Assembly (NCBI RefSeq): GCF_002954705.1
Contig: NZ_MSCO01000003.1
Location: 62,001 to 126,000 of the forward strand
DNA from: Aliivibrio sifiae
GTDB lineage: Bacteria > Pseudomonadota > Gammaproteobacteria > Enterobacterales > Vibrionaceae
Direction: 5' to 3'
Length of the DNA: 64,000 nt
Part shown: positions 11,045 through 22,040 of the stretch, one piece after another
Position numbering within the stretch: position 1 is the first letter of the stretch
How the letters are laid out: every line of letters starts with the position of its first letter
Translations under genes and position numbers: made by a program
Notes under the pieces: generated by a model
What the model saw: only the letters and a program-made list of their open reading frames with translations
What the model was told of the DNA's origin: nothing
Database searches by the model: none

Positions 11045-13801
11045 ATGAAAACTTATTGGTTACCAATAGCTTTTTCTTTATTCGTTACAGGCTGCGCAAC
11101 TCACTCCGTTACACCAATAAAAGCAGACCCTCACTGGGTCAGTGAACAACTTGATAATGGGCTTCGTTATCATATCTATCCAGATACCGAAAAAGAGGTC
11201 TCTGTGAGGCTAATTATTCACGCTGGTTCATTTCAAGAAACACAAGATCAAAAAGGGTATGCACACTTTGTAGAGCACATGGCTTTCAATGGAAGTGAAC
11301 ATTTTTCTCAAAATGACGTTATTTCTTTATTTGAAAATGCAGGGCTTAGCTTTGCTGCTGATATTAATGCGTATACTTCTTATGAGGAAACCGTTTATAA
11401 ACTAGATCTTCCCAATAATAGTGAATTAAATAATGCACTCACTTGGATGCGAGATATTGGAGATGGTATTGAGCTTTCTTCCCAAGAAGTAGAAAAAGAG
11501 AAAGACGTTATTCTTGGTGAGTTTAGATATTCTAGACTTGAAGAGAAAGATGTATCGACACAGTTTTATGAGCATATGACTAACAATTCATATGATGCTT
11601 ATGATCCTCTTGGGAATGAAGAATCTGTTCTTTCAGCGTCTTCAGAAACATTAAGAGAATTTTATAAGAAATGGTATCAACCGCAATTAGCAGAAATAGT
11701 GATTACGGGGGATGTTACCTTAGCACAAGCGACTGAGCTCGTTAAAACACATTTCTCTTCATGGGAAAAAGGAACTACCACGGTAACGACAATGGAAAAG
11801 GAAGTATTAAATACCTCTGATTTTATTGGTTATATTGCGGGTGGTGAAGCTCCAAGTATTAACATGGTTATTGATCGTGGAAATTCGAATATTCAAAGCA
11901 GAGAACAGCAACATCAACTTTGGTTAGATTATATTTCTCAAGAATTAATTAAACAAAGAATGAATGCTGCATTTTTAGATGCAGCAATGCCTGCTCAATG
12001 GATTTATTCAACGGAATATTTTGTTTCAGACAGTCGTTACTCCATTTCTTCAGTATCATTCCCGGCACGTTATAGAGATCAAAGCGAAACGCAATTTTTA
12101 GAGGTGTTGGCTTCTTTGCGTGATTTTGGTGCAACGGCTAATGAGCTAGAAGACATAGTAAAATACTATCAATATGAATTAGATTATATTGTTAAAAACC
12201 AAGATGATTTGAACGCTGTTAATCATGCAGAAACTAAATCAATGAATATTGTTAACCAACAACCAAGTCAGTCTATTTTAGATTATAAGGAAAGTTTGGA
12301 AGCTTTTCTTTCTATGGTCGACCTTAAGGTTGTTAATCAACATATGCATGATTTCCTATCAAGCTCTTACCAGTTTGGTATTGGCTTAGGTGCGAGTGAA
12401 AGTATTAATGCCACGAAACTAAGGATCCCTGAGTTAAGGTCTCTGTATAATAAGAAGGGTAATAAACCTTTGCTTAATAATATAACCTCTGCTTTCCCTG
12501 TTCCTGCTACGGCTGGAGGCATTCTTTCTGAAGAATTGATACCGAGTGAAAGAAACCTAACAAGCTGGACGTTAGATAATGGTATAAACGTATTGTATTT
12601 AAGAGATGCAAATTCTGGGGATGACATCAGTATTTCGTTAGCGAGCAAAGGGGGAATGGCAGCATTGACTCCAAACCTTATTCCGGCAGCAAACATTGCA
12701 ATTCCTGTTGCTAGTCGTAGTGGGTTAGGCAAGCTTACTGGATCTCAGCTAGATGCACATTTAAGACGTAATGATATTGAGCTTTATCCATATATTAACT
12801 TTACTCATCATGGTATTGAGATTTTCACTGATAGAGAAGGGGTTGCTGAAAGTTTTGCTGTTTTATCAACATTGATGTCTGAGATTAAAGTCGATGCAGA
12901 TCAGCTTAAAGCGGTAAAACAAGAGTTTAATCAAAATCGCAGTGCATACCTAGAAACACCATTGGGTAAATTTACTCAAGCGATTAACCATAATACGTAT
13001 GTAGTAACGAGCAGTCATCGATTACAGGAAGGTGATGGGGTGGTTGATGTAACTGATGAACAAATAAAAAAAATTCACCAATTATTATTCCAACAGAATA
13101 GAAATTATCAATTAGTGATTGTTGCTGATCTTAAACCCACAGAGTTAAAACCGTTATTACGTCAGTATGTTGCGAGTATCCAATTAGCTAACTCTGAACC
13201 TGTTAACTATGCTGCTGGCTATAAAGAATCATTTAAACCTAGCTTTACAATGGCAGTTAATACCGAAAATAATAGTCATTATATCGCTCATTTTATTGCG
13301 AATAAGGTTGATGAGAATCAATCTGCAAAATCCTTGTTTATGGAAGATATGCTGCAGCGTATTGTTTCTAAACGTTTGATGTCTTATGTGCGTGAAGAGT
13401 TAAGCTTAGACTATGCGCCTTATGCCGAAATTATCAACTCTGATGGTGAATTACGAAGCAATTGGATTGTTGGTGCTCAGGTGGCTCCAAAAAATGCAGA
13501 GCTTATTGAGTCAGCGATAGACAAAGTGATTAGCGATTTATTAGGGGGAGTATCTGAGGAGGAAACCCGTTCTGCTGCAAAACAGTTAGTGGTTGATTTA
13601 TCTCCGATGAAAAATAACTCATCACAACAAGCTTGGCTATTTACGCGATACACAATACATGGTTATGGAATTGATGCGCTATTGAATATTCAAAAGACGG
13701 CAGATTCGATACATTCACTGGAGATGACTGCATTAATTCAGAGCACATTCGGAGAAGGGGTTCGCAAGTCAACATATCTAGCAACGCCAACAATTCGATA
13801 A
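11045..13801 (+). CDS. M16-family zinc metalloprotease, predicted lipoprotein (PqqL/FusC-like size)
   Basis: A 918-residue two-half M16 (pitrilysin/insulinase) peptidase. Residues 1-17 form a lipoprotein signal with lipobox VTGC (Cys17), followed by Ala at +2, which predicts outer-membrane anchoring facing the periplasm. The inverted zinc motif HFVEH is at residues 74-78, and the third ligand Glu lies in EKEKDVILGEF about 75 residues later. The C-terminal half (from about residue 500, TLDNGINVLYLRD) is the inactive second M16 lobe, which lacks HxxEH. Length and location recall periplasmic PqqL/FusC, which degrade imported iron proteins such as ferredoxin. A Fur-box-like site lies upstream. 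The substrate is not determinable here. Confidence 0.88.
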   Translation: MKTYWLPIAFSLFVTGCATHSVTPIKADPHWVSEQLDNGLRYHIYPDTEKEVSVRLIIHAGSFQETQDQKGYAHFVEHMAFNGSEHFSQNDVISLFENAGLSFAADINAYTSYEETVYKLDLPNNSELNNALTWMRDIGDGIELSSQEVEKEKDVILGEFRYSRLEEKDVSTQFYEHMTNNSYDAYDPLGNEESVLSASSETLREFYKKWYQPQLAEIVITGDVTLAQATELVKTHFSSWEKGTTTVTTMEKEVLNTSDFIGYIAGGEAPSINMVIDRGNSNIQSREQQHQLWLDYISQELIKQRMNAAFLDAAMPAQWIYSTEYFVSDSRYSISSVSFPARYRDQSETQFLEVLASLRDFGATANELEDIVKYYQYELDYIVKNQDDLNAVNHAETKSMNIVNQQPSQSILDYKESLEAFLSMVDLKVVNQHMHDFLSSSYQFGIGLGASESINATKLRIPELRSLYNKKGNKPLLNNITSAFPVPATAGGILSEELIPSERNLTSWTLDNGINVLYLRDANSGDDISISLASKGGMAALTPNLIPAANIAIPVASRSGLGKLTGSQLDAHLRRNDIELYPYINFTHHGIEIFTDREGVAESFAVLSTLMSEIKVDADQLKAVKQEFNQNRSAYLETPLGKFTQAINHNTYVVTSSHRLQEGDGVVDVTDEQIKKIHQLLFQQNRNYQLVIVADLKPTELKPLLRQYVASIQLANSEPVNYAAGYKESFKPSFTMAVNTENNSHYIAHFIANKVDENQSAKSLFMEDMLQRIVSKRLMSYVREELSLDYAPYAEIINSDGELRSNWIVGAQVAPKNAELIESAIDKVISDLLGGVSEEETRSAAKQLVVDLSPMKNNSSQQAWLFTRYTIHGYGIDALLNIQKTADSIHSLEMTALIQSTFGEGVRKSTYLATPTIR

Positions 13802-13905
13802 TTTCTTGCTTTGTTATGAAAATAAAAAAACGTGATCTATATCTTGTTTTTTGGGGTGTAAGCAGTACAATTTGCTGCTTAATTAATCTCTAAGGTTTTA
13901 TAACA

Positions 13906-14100
13906 ATGAATTACGATTTAGGTGCTGTATATCTTGGTCAACTTGCTGCAAAGAATATGCTAAACGAAGAAATGTATGGCAAACAGCAATCAAGAAAGAA
14001 AAAAACAGCGGTAATAAAAAAACTTTGGAAAGGATTCGAAAGCGTAAATACTAAGATGGTTAACGCGGTGAGTGGTTACACTCCAGTGCTGACTTGGTAA
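13906..14100 (+). CDS. 64-residue hypothetical protein
   Basis: A short, basic protein with an ordinary start (ATG 13906). The upstream CTAAGGTTTTATAACA offers only AAGG as a ribosome site, somewhat far away. The middle is strongly basic (KQQSRKKKTAVIKKLWKG) and the ends are amphipathic. A clear hairpin terminator follows 15 bases after the stop, supporting a real small gene. I do not recognise a family. Confidence 0.6.
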   Translation: MNYDLGAVYLGQLAAKNMLNEEMYGKQQSRKKKTAVIKKLWKGFESVNTKMVNAVSGYTPVLTW

Positions 14101-14114
14101 GTATTTACGAAATG

Positions 14115-14150
14115 ATAAAAGGCGCTTAAATAATTAATCGCCTTTTATTT
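14115..14150 (+). terminator. intrinsic terminator
   Basis: ATAAAAGGCG (14115-14124) pairs with CGCCTTTTAT (14139-14148) and ends in TTTATTT. It follows the 64-residue gene. Confidence 0.75.
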
Positions 14151-14208
14151 GCCATTTATAAATGATAGGAGTAGCATTTCTCTCATTGATTGGTGTTATC
14201 GTCGATCT

Positions 14209-14274
14209 CAGGTGATGGATTTCCACCTTTAACCGCTCTAATTTAGAGATAATGATTCCTACTGTAGCGTATCC
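14209..14274 (+). ncRNA. fluoride riboswitch (crcB motif)
   Basis: The segment has the crcB-motif signatures in order: AGGTGATGG with UUCCACCU forming the first helix and its loop; the UUAACCGC junction; a CTCT/AGAG hairpin; then the conserved AUAAUGAUUCCUACUG end, where UCC can pair back to GGA of the first loop as the pseudoknot. It lies about 120 bases upstream of a fluoride-type CLC gene, the expected target. The expression platform is not obvious; the intervening 120 bases contain several short GAT/ATC-rich inverted repeats. Confidence 0.88.
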
Positions 14275-14394
14275 TGATCAGATGATTCTGATTCTATTGG
14301 GATAGATCCGTCTATAGTAGAGTTGTTTGTTATTTCTCTTCTCTTCTAAGATAGTCTATCCTTTTGATTAACCATTATTAAAAGATAGATATTC

Positions 14395-15777
14395 ATGGTA
14401 CATCCTTTAAATCGAAATTTTCAAAACCTTTTTCAAGTATTCCGTTGGTCTTTACTTGTACTTCCGGTTGCTTTGCTTGTTGGTTCATTTAATGCCTTCT
14501 TTCTATGGTTGCTCAGTGAAGCAACTCAGACTCGGATCAACAACCCTTGGTTAATTTACCTTTTACCTCTTGCTGGATTAGTGATTGTCTACAGTTACCG
14601 TAACTGGGGTAAGAACTCTGCGGGAGGTAATAACCTGATTATGGATGAAATAAATCAAGCAGGAGAAGGGGTTCCAGTCCGAATGGGACCTTTAGTTTTG
14701 ATAACCACGGTAATTACTCATCTGTTTGGTGGCTCAGCGGGTCGTGAAGGAACAGCCGTTCAAATTGGTGGGGCGACTACTGATTGGCTTTCTAAGGTGT
14801 TTAAACTTTCCGAACAAGACCGTCGAATGATGCTAACTGCAGGTGTTGCTGCGGGCTTTGCGTCTATCTTTGGCACGCCATTTACTGGAGCTATCTTTGC
14901 GCTTGAAGTGTTATTTATTGGGCGTATTAAATTTAATGCAATTATTCCTGCGTTATTAGCGGCAATTTTAGCAAATGCTGTTGCTTCGGCATTGGGTGCG
15001 CATCATACGCATTATCTAATTAGTTTTGACCAGGTTAGCACTCTGTTTGGCCATGCGGTTGATATCGATTTAGTCTTGATGGCGAAAGTGATTGTTGCGG
15101 CGATTGCGTTTGGTTTGGCTGGTTATCTGTTTGGTGAATTAACACATGGTTTTAAAGACCTATTTAATGCCACACTAAAAAATCCATATTTGATTGTGGT
15201 CGTTGGTGGTTTGATGGTTATCGCAATTACACAGTTAATTGGTAATTACGACTACATTGGTATTGGTGTCTATCCAAGTCGTGATGGTGGTGTAAGTATT
15301 ACCTCTGCTTTTTCTGCGGGTGGTGCAGAGTGGTATAGTTGGATTTTAAAATTATTACTAACCGCGATCACATTAGCAGCAGGATACAAAGGTGGTGAAG
15401 TAACACCTTTATTTTTTGTTGGTGCGACCTTGGGTAATTTCCTTGCTTGGGCGATGGGGGCTCCGGTTGATCTATTTGCCGCACTAGGTTTTTTAGCTGT
15501 GTTTGCTGCTGCGACTAATACACCTTTAGCTTGTACTATTATGGGAGTTGAGTTGTTTGGAGCTGATTACTTACCGTATTTTGCGTTAGCGTGTTATATC
15601 GCGTATTACTTTAGCGGCCATACGGGAATTTATTCTTCTCAGCGTGTTGCTGTATCAAAAACATTAGAGCACGGTCGTGATCATGATGGCTCTAATAAAA
15701 TTGGTTCTTACCGTGAGCATCATTCTTCGTGGCTAAAACATCTAGCTAAAAAGTTGACGAAAAAAGAAGACAAATAG
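14395..15777 (+). CDS. eriC: CLC-F type fluoride/proton antiporter (voltage-gated chloride channel family)
   Basis: A 460-residue polytopic membrane protein of the CLC family. Family motifs are [15 protein letters not shown] at about residues 113-127 (gating glutamate in GREG) and [18 protein letters not shown]. The usual chloride-selective GSGIP is replaced by [10 protein letters not shown], the arrangement I associate with the CLC-F clade that exports fluoride in exchange for protons. The fluoride riboswitch upstream supports this strongly. The stop codon TAG lies inside a parS site (15776-15791). The C-terminal 40 residues are hydrophilic and basic. Confidence 0.9.
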   Translation: MVHPLNRNFQNLFQVFRWSLLVLPVALLVGSFNAFFLWLLSEATQTRINNPWLIYLLPLAGLVIVYSYRNWGKNSAGGNNLIMDEINQAGEGVPVRMGPLVLITTVITHLFGGSAGREGTAVQIGGATTDWLSKVFKLSEQDRRMMLTAGVAAGFASIFGTPFTGAIFALEVLFIGRIKFNAIIPALLAAILANAVASALGAHHTHYLISFDQVSTLFGHAVDIDLVLMAKVIVAAIAFGLAGYLFGELTHGFKDLFNATLKNPYLIVVVGGLMVIAITQLIGNYDYIGIGVYPSRDGGVSITSAFSAGGAEWYSWILKLLLTAITLAAGYKGGEVTPLFFVGATLGNFLAWAMGAPVDLFAALGFLAVFAAATNTPLACTIMGVELFGADYLPYFALACYIAYYFSGHTGIYSSQRVAVSKTLEHGRDHDGSNKIGSYREHHSSWLKHLAKKLTKKEDK

Positions 15778-15791
15778 TTTCACGTGAAACA
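15776..15791. promoter_or_regulatory. parS: parS site at the 3' end of the CLC gene
   Basis: AGTTTCACGTGAAACA differs from TGTTTCACGTGAAACA only at the first base. It overlaps the stop codon of the transporter gene, so the coding sequence accommodates the site. Confidence 0.85.
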
Positions 15792-16051
15792 TCTAGATTA
15801 GAATCTAGTGTGCTTCTCCACAAAAAAGAATATTGCATTTGATAGTGTCAGAACTATGGATGACAAAGGTATTTTTTTGCTACGAAGCACACAAGGTTCA
15901 ATATGAATTGTTATATACAAAGCTCAATATGCGTTCACTCACAAACTCAGCCAACCACTTGATAACTTCCTTTTCTGCCATTTCATTTCTTCTGTACTTT
16001 CTTTATACTCCGAACACATTCAGGTTTTTCATTAGAAAAACCTGAAAGAAA
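15792..16051. other. intergenic region between the fluoride transporter and the TPP riboswitch
   Basis: CATCTAGATTAGAATCTAGTG (15790-15810 region) forms a hairpin just after the transporter gene and may end its transcript. GTGTGCTTC near 15809 and GAAGCACAC near 15884 form a wider inverted repeat. CAGGTTTTT/AAAAACCTG at 16021-16044 forms another hairpin just before the riboswitch. A 70-codon TTG-start frame at 15833 has no ribosome site and is not accepted as a gene. Confidence 0.5.
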
Positions 16052-16145
16052 CTTGTCGGAGTGCTTAGTATTTTATAGTACGAGCTGAGACCGCATTGCG
16101 GGATCCGTAGAACCTGATCAGGCTAATACCTGCGAAGGGAACAAG
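16052..16145 (+). ncRNA. TPP riboswitch (THI element)
   Basis: The thi-box signatures are present: CTTGTCGGAGTGCTT at the 5' end, GCTGAGACCGCATTGCGGGATCC (P2/P3 arm), AACCTGATCAGGCTAATACCTGCGAAGGGAACAAG at the 3' end. The 5' CTTGT pairs with the 3' ACAAG to close P1. It lies about 200 bases upstream of thiC, the expected regulated gene. Confidence 0.96.
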
Positions 16146-16307
16146 AGATAATTTAACTCTTAGTTTATTAGTAACTAGCCGAATTATTTAATGATAAATC
16201 GTAGCTGAATTTTAGCTTTAATTTATTTGTGTAATTCATAACATATAGATATGTAGGTTTATCTGCTGTTGTATCTAAAACTAAGAATCCTCTTGCTACA
16301 ACTCAAA

Positions 16308-16316
16308 TCCGACAAG
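16308..16316 (+). promoter_or_regulatory. possible anti-P1 segment of the TPP riboswitch
   Basis: TCCGACAAG at 16308-16316 is exactly complementary to CTTGTCGGA at 16052-16060, the 5' strand of the aptamer's closing helix. It sits about 20 bases before the thiC ribosome site (AAGGAA). A second complementary pair, CTTAGTTT near 16160 with AAACTAAG near 16278, lies inside it. Inference: alternative pairing could link TPP binding to thiC expression. Confidence 0.4.
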
Positions 16317-16333
16317 CAATTATTCTATTTTAA

Positions 16334-18283
<1,950 letters not shown>

Positions 18284-18331
18284 GGCTATGTCCTTTTTAT
18301 TATTACATTAAACCGTATTTATTAAGACCGG

Positions 18332-18347
18332 TGTTTCACGTGAAACA
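18332..18347. promoter_or_regulatory. parS: perfect parS site between thiC and thiE
   Basis: TGTTTCACGTGAAACA matches the chromosomal parS consensus at all 16 positions. It is flanked by CGG/CCG, extending the palindrome to CGGTGTTTCACGTGAAACACCG at 18329-18350. It sits within the thiC-thiE intergenic gap. Confidence 0.93.
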
Positions 18348-18365
18348 CCGTTTGGAGATAGCAGT

Positions 18366-19049
18366 ATGTATTCGTTTCCTTCAATAGATAAAAAGAAATT
18401 TAGATTGTATCCGGTCGTCGATGATGTGTTATGGATTGAGAGGTTATTAAAGCTCAATGTTCAGACTGTCCAATTACGTATTAAAGATGCAGGTCAACCT
18501 GACTTAGAGCAGCAGATAGCCAAAGCAATAGAACTTGGTCGTTACTATAACGCACAAGTATTTATTAATGATTACTGGCAATTGGCCATAAAGCATCAAG
18601 CCTTTGGTATTCATCTTGGTCAAGAAGATATAGAGATAGCGGATTTACAAGCAATATCGGATGCTGGTATTTGTTTAGGATTATCAACTCACGATGACTG
18701 TGAGTTATTAAAAGTAAAAGCCTTAAACCCAAGTTACTTAGCGCTTGGTCATATATTTCCAACACCAACCAAAGATATGCCATCTCAACCTCAAGGTTTA
18801 GATAATCTTGCAAACAATCAAAAACTCGCTGGAGATACACCAACCGTTGCCATTGGTGGAATCGATCTATCAGTCGCTGAAGTAGTATGGCAAACCGGAA
18901 TAGACAGTATTGCTGTCGTTCGAGCTATCACTCAAGCAAGTAATATTGAGGGCACCTTGGCTCAGTTTAATTCTATTTTGGCTCAATCTAGATCTGAACC
19001 AAAGAGGGAAAGCCAAGCGATGAGCGACGTAGAGGTGATGGATGAGTAA
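18366..19049 (+). CDS. thiE: ThiE, thiamine-phosphate synthase
   Basis: A 227-residue TIM-barrel enzyme that joins HMP pyrophosphate and the thiazole phosphate to form thiamine phosphate. Characteristic blocks are LYPVVDD, VQTVQLRIKD (substrate arm), FINDYWQLAIKHQAFGIHLGQED, GLSTHDDCEL, YLALGHIFPTPTKDMPSQPQG and AIGGI. The C-terminal 25 residues are a charged extension not typical of the family. The start at ATG 18366 follows GGAGATAGC. The 3' end overlaps thiF by 8 bases, consistent with translational coupling. Confidence 0.95.
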   Translation: MYSFPSIDKKKFRLYPVVDDVLWIERLLKLNVQTVQLRIKDAGQPDLEQQIAKAIELGRYYNAQVFINDYWQLAIKHQAFGIHLGQEDIEIADLQAISDAGICLGLSTHDDCELLKVKALNPSYLALGHIFPTPTKDMPSQPQGLDNLANNQKLAGDTPTVAIGGIDLSVAEVVWQTGIDSIAVVRAITQASNIEGTLAQFNSILAQSRSEPKRESQAMSDVEVMDE

Positions 19050-19884
19050 CCTGTTAATGGAAGGCCTCAATGACCAAGACTTCTTGCGTTACAGCCGTCA
19101 AATAATGCTGCCTGAGTTTGGTGATAAAGGACAGTTATTACTAAGAAATAGCACTGTGTTGATGATTGGTTGTGGCGGACTTGGTTCTGCGGTTGGCATG
19201 TATTTATCCGCTGCAGGTATCGGGACGTTAATTATTGCTGATGGAGATAATCTTGATCTTGGTAATTTGCAACGACAGGTTATTTTCCGTAAATCAAACC
19301 TTAAACAAAATAAAGCCATTGCGATGGCACAACAGATAAAAGAGCTAAATGGCCAAGTGAATGTGGAGGTGATTAATCATCGCTTAACTGAACCTGAGTT
19401 ATCTCGCTTTATTAATCAGGTCGATGTTGTCCTAGATTGCACGGACAATTTAACCACTCGCCATGAGATAAACTCTGCTTGTGTTAAGCAACAAATCCCA
19501 CTCATTTCTGGAGCAGCAATTGGTTGGCAAGGACAGTTGATGTTGTTTTCCAATCAACCAACTATTGAGACAAAACAATCAGCCTGTTATCACTGCTTGT
19601 TTCCATTCGCTCAAAGTCAACAAACTCAAAACTGTCAATCTTTTGGAATTATTGGCCCTGTGGTTGGTATGGTCGGTAATCTACAAGCATTAGAAACGAT
19701 TAAGTACTTAACCCAACCTGAATGGATGACGTGGAATTCATTTTATCAATTTGATGGAAGAACTCTGGCATGGGCAACCATTCATATCCCTAAAGATCAT
19801 AGTTGTCCTGTGTGTGGGTCGCTAACTGATTTACAAGATGTTTCATGTGAAACATATAACAAGAGAGTATTGGTCAGTGAATAA
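19042..19884 (+). CDS. thiF: ThiF, ThiS adenylyltransferase
   Basis: A 280-residue E1-like enzyme that adenylates the C-terminus of ThiS with ATP as the first step of sulfur loading. It shows LRYSRQIMLPEFGDKGQ, the ATP-binding GCGGLGSAVGMYLSAAGIG, DLGNLQRQVIF with the catalytic arginine, and DCTDN. Zinc-binding cysteine pairs CYHC and CPVC are present. The first ATG at 19042 overlaps thiE by 8 bases; ATG 19057 (MEGLND) is an alternative. A parS-like site lies in its last 50 bases. Confidence 0.95.
   Translation: MSNLLMEGLNDQDFLRYSRQIMLPEFGDKGQLLLRNSTVLMIGCGGLGSAVGMYLSAAGIGTLIIADGDNLDLGNLQRQVIFRKSNLKQNKAIAMAQQIKELNGQVNVEVINHRLTEPELSRFINQVDVVLDCTDNLTTRHEINSACVKQQIPLISGAAIGWQGQLMLFSNQPTIETKQSACYHCLFPFAQSQQTQNCQSFGIIGPVVGMVGNLQALETIKYLTQPEWMTWNSFYQFDGRTLAWATIHIPKDHSCPVCGSLTDLQDVSCETYNKRVLVSE
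19839..19854. promoter_or_regulatory. parS: parS-like site at the 3' end of thiF (weaker)
   Basis: TGTTTCATGTGAAACA matches the parS consensus at 15 of 16 positions, but the one change is in the central CpG (CATGTG for CACGTG), which is usually important for ParB binding. It may be weak or non-functional. Confidence 0.5.
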
Positions 19885-20089
19885 TTTAATTAGTATTGAA
19901 CTAAACGGTGTGAAGTATCGAGTCGATAAGACGTTCACTTTATTTGCGTTTCTATCTCAACAGCAGATAGATACCCAAGGGTGTGCTTTAGCTATTGACC
20001 AACAAATTGTTCCAAGAAGTGAGTGGCAGCAACGTGGTTTATCTAATGGCGAATCAATCTCTTTATTTCAAGCAATAGCAGGAGGCTAA
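19877..20089 (+). CDS. thiS: ThiS, sulfur carrier protein
   Basis: A 70-residue ubiquitin-like protein ending in the diagnostic Gly-Gly (FQAIAGG) whose C-terminal carboxylate carries sulfur for the thiazole ring. The open frame continues 13 codons upstream, but GTG 19877 gives a normal family length (E. coli ThiS is 66) and overlaps thiF by 8 bases. AGAGAG at about 19862 is the probable ribosome site. ThiG follows after one base. Confidence 0.9.
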   Translation: MNNLISIELNGVKYRVDKTFTLFAFLSQQQIDTQGCALAIDQQIVPRSEWQQRGLSNGESISLFQAIAGG

Positions 20090-20090
20090 G

Positions 20091-20861
20091 ATGAACGAAT
20101 CATTAATCATTGCCGGTAAATCTTTTTCATCACGTTTGTTTACTGGTACGGGAAAATTTCCTAATTCATCAATAATGCAAAAGGCCTTAATTGAATCGGG
20201 TTCAGAGCTAGCAACAATGGCATTAAAACGAGTTGATGTAAGTAATCCAGAAGACGATATTTTAAAGCCAATCGTTAATGCTGGTATTAATTTATTGCCT
20301 AATACGTCAGGAGCAAAGAACGCAAGAGAAGCTATCTTTGCCGCTCAACTTGCCAGAGAAGCATTGCAAACTAATTGGCTAAAATTAGAAATTCACCCAG
20401 ACCCTAAGTATCTGATGCCCGACCCAATTGAGACATTAAAAGCAGCAGAGGAACTTGTTCGCCAAGGTTTTATCGTCTTGCCTTATTGCCATGCAGATCC
20501 GGTTTTGTGTAAGCGATTAGAAGAGGTGGGTTGTGCTGCTGTGATGCCATTAGGTGCACCCATCGGTTCAAATAAAGGGATTGTGAGTCGTGATTTTTTA
20601 GAGATTATTATCGATCAAGCGAGAGTGCCTGTTGTGGTTGATGCCGGGATTGGTGCGCCATCTCATGCGGCTTTTGCTATGGAGCTTGGTGCTGATGCTG
20701 TGTTGGTGAATACCGCAATTGCAGCAGCAAGAAATCCAGTGGCAATGGCAACAGCATTTAAGTTATCTGTTCAGTCTGGACGATTAGCGTATGAAAATGG
20801 TTTGGCGTCTGTGAGTTCTCAAGCGGTGGCATCAAGTCCGTTAACGGCATTTTTGGACTAG
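20091..20861 (+). CDS. thiG: ThiG, thiazole synthase
   Basis: A 256-residue (beta/alpha)8 enzyme, the E. coli length, that forms the thiazole phosphate from deoxyxylulose 5-phosphate, dehydroglycine and ThiS thiocarboxylate. The Schiff-base lysine is Lys98 in [17 protein letters not shown]. Other family blocks are [45 protein letters not shown] and [32 protein letters not shown] 20091 is preceded by AGGAGGC, a strong ribosome site inside the end of thiS. Confidence 0.97.
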   Translation: MNESLIIAGKSFSSRLFTGTGKFPNSSIMQKALIESGSELATMALKRVDVSNPEDDILKPIVNAGINLLPNTSGAKNAREAIFAAQLAREALQTNWLKLEIHPDPKYLMPDPIETLKAAEELVRQGFIVLPYCHADPVLCKRLEEVGCAAVMPLGAPIGSNKGIVSRDFLEIIIDQARVPVVVDAGIGAPSHAAFAMELGADAVLVNTAIAAARNPVAMATAFKLSVQSGRLAYENGLASVSSQAVASSPLTAFLD

Positions 20862-20883
20862 CAACCTAATTTAAGGAAAGGCG

Positions 20884-21996
20884 ATGACGTTTACGAAAGA
20901 ATGGAAAAACTTGAATTGGGATGAGGTAAAGCTCTCAATCTATAGTAAAACAACACATGATGTAGAAAGAGCATTAAATAAGTCAAAGCGTAATTTAGAG
21001 GATTTTAAAGCCTTAATCTCTCCTGCAGCAGAAGCCTATTTAGAGCAGATGGCTCAAGAATCAGCGCGCTTAACTCGCCAACGCTTTGGTCATACGATGG
21101 GATTTTATATACCTCTTTATTTATCGAACTTGTGTGCGAATGCTTGTACGTATTGTGGGTTCTCTATGGAGAATCGCATTAAGAGAAAGACACTTAATCA
21201 AGATGAAATAGCTCAAGAAATTACAGCAATTAAAGCGATGAATTTTGATAGTGTGCTGTTGGTAACTGGTGAGCATGAAACTAAAGTTGGGATGAATTAT
21301 TTTCGTCAAACACTTCCGCAAATAAAGCGCAGTTTTAATTACGTAGCTATGGAGGTGCAACCGCTTGATCAATCTGAATACGCTGAATTGAAAATCTTGG
21401 GTTTAGATGCGGTGATGGTGTATCAAGAAACTTACCATCCATCTACCTATGCAGAGCATCACCTTCGAGGCAATAAAACGGATTTTAACTACCGGTTAGA
21501 AACACCGGATAGATTAGCTAAAGCGGGGGTTGATAAAATTGGCATAGGGGCGTTAATTGGTTTGGAGGAGTGGCGAACGGATTGTTTTTATGTTGCTGCA
21601 CATTTAGATTATCTTGAGCGTACTTATTGGCAAACAAGATATTCCATTTCCTTTCCACGGTTACGCCCGTGTGAAGGGGCTTTGCAACCTAAATCAATCA
21701 TGAGTGATAAACAACTTGTTCAACTCATTTGTGCTTATCGATTATTAAACTCTGAAGTTGAATTATCATTGTCTACCCGTGAATCGGAATACTTCAGAGA
21801 TAACGTATTACCTCTAGGGATTACATCTGTGTCTGCGGCATCAAAAACTCAGCCGGGTGGCTATGCTAATGATGACGAAGAATTAGAACAGTTTGCTATC
21901 AGTGATGATCGTTCAGCAGCTAAGGTTGCAGAAGCGGTTCAGGCTAGGGGGTTTGAACCTGTTTGGAAAGATTGGGAACGGAGTTATTCTAACTAG
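20884..21996 (+). CDS. thiH: ThiH, tyrosine lyase (dehydroglycine synthase)
   Basis: A 370-residue radical SAM enzyme that cleaves tyrosine to dehydroglycine and p-cresol for ThiG. The radical SAM cysteines are Cys84, Cys88 and Cys91 (CxxxCxxC in NLCANACTYCGF). Conserved blocks GEHETKVGMNYF, EVQPLDQSEY, YQETYHPSTYAEHH, GIGALIGLEEWR and SFPRLRPCEG follow. ATG 20884 has AAGGAAAG upstream. It is the last gene of the operon; the presence of ThiH rather than ThiO indicates the anaerobe-compatible tyrosine route. A parS site and then a terminator follow. Confidence 0.97.
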   Translation: MTFTKEWKNLNWDEVKLSIYSKTTHDVERALNKSKRNLEDFKALISPAAEAYLEQMAQESARLTRQRFGHTMGFYIPLYLSNLCANACTYCGFSMENRIKRKTLNQDEIAQEITAIKAMNFDSVLLVTGEHETKVGMNYFRQTLPQIKRSFNYVAMEVQPLDQSEYAELKILGLDAVMVYQETYHPSTYAEHHLRGNKTDFNYRLETPDRLAKAGVDKIGIGALIGLEEWRTDCFYVAAHLDYLERTYWQTRYSISFPRLRPCEGALQPKSIMSDKQLVQLICAYRLLNSEVELSLSTRESEYFRDNVLPLGITSVSAASKTQPGGYANDDEELEQFAISDDRSAAKVAEAVQARGFEPVWKDWERSYSN

Positions 21997-22012
21997 TGTT
22001 TCACGTGAAACC
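21997..22012. promoter_or_regulatory. parS: parS site just after thiH
   Basis: TGTTTCACGTGAAACC matches the parS consensus at 15 of 16 positions, changed only at the last base. It starts one base after the thiH stop codon. Confidence 0.85.
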
Positions 22013-22040
22013 TGTATACGTAGTGAGAGCGATTATGACA

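Noticed and set aside
15833-16045. 70-codon ORF between the CLC gene and the TPP riboswitch
   Set aside because: It starts with TTG, lacks a ribosome site, overlaps hairpins and has no recognisable domain.
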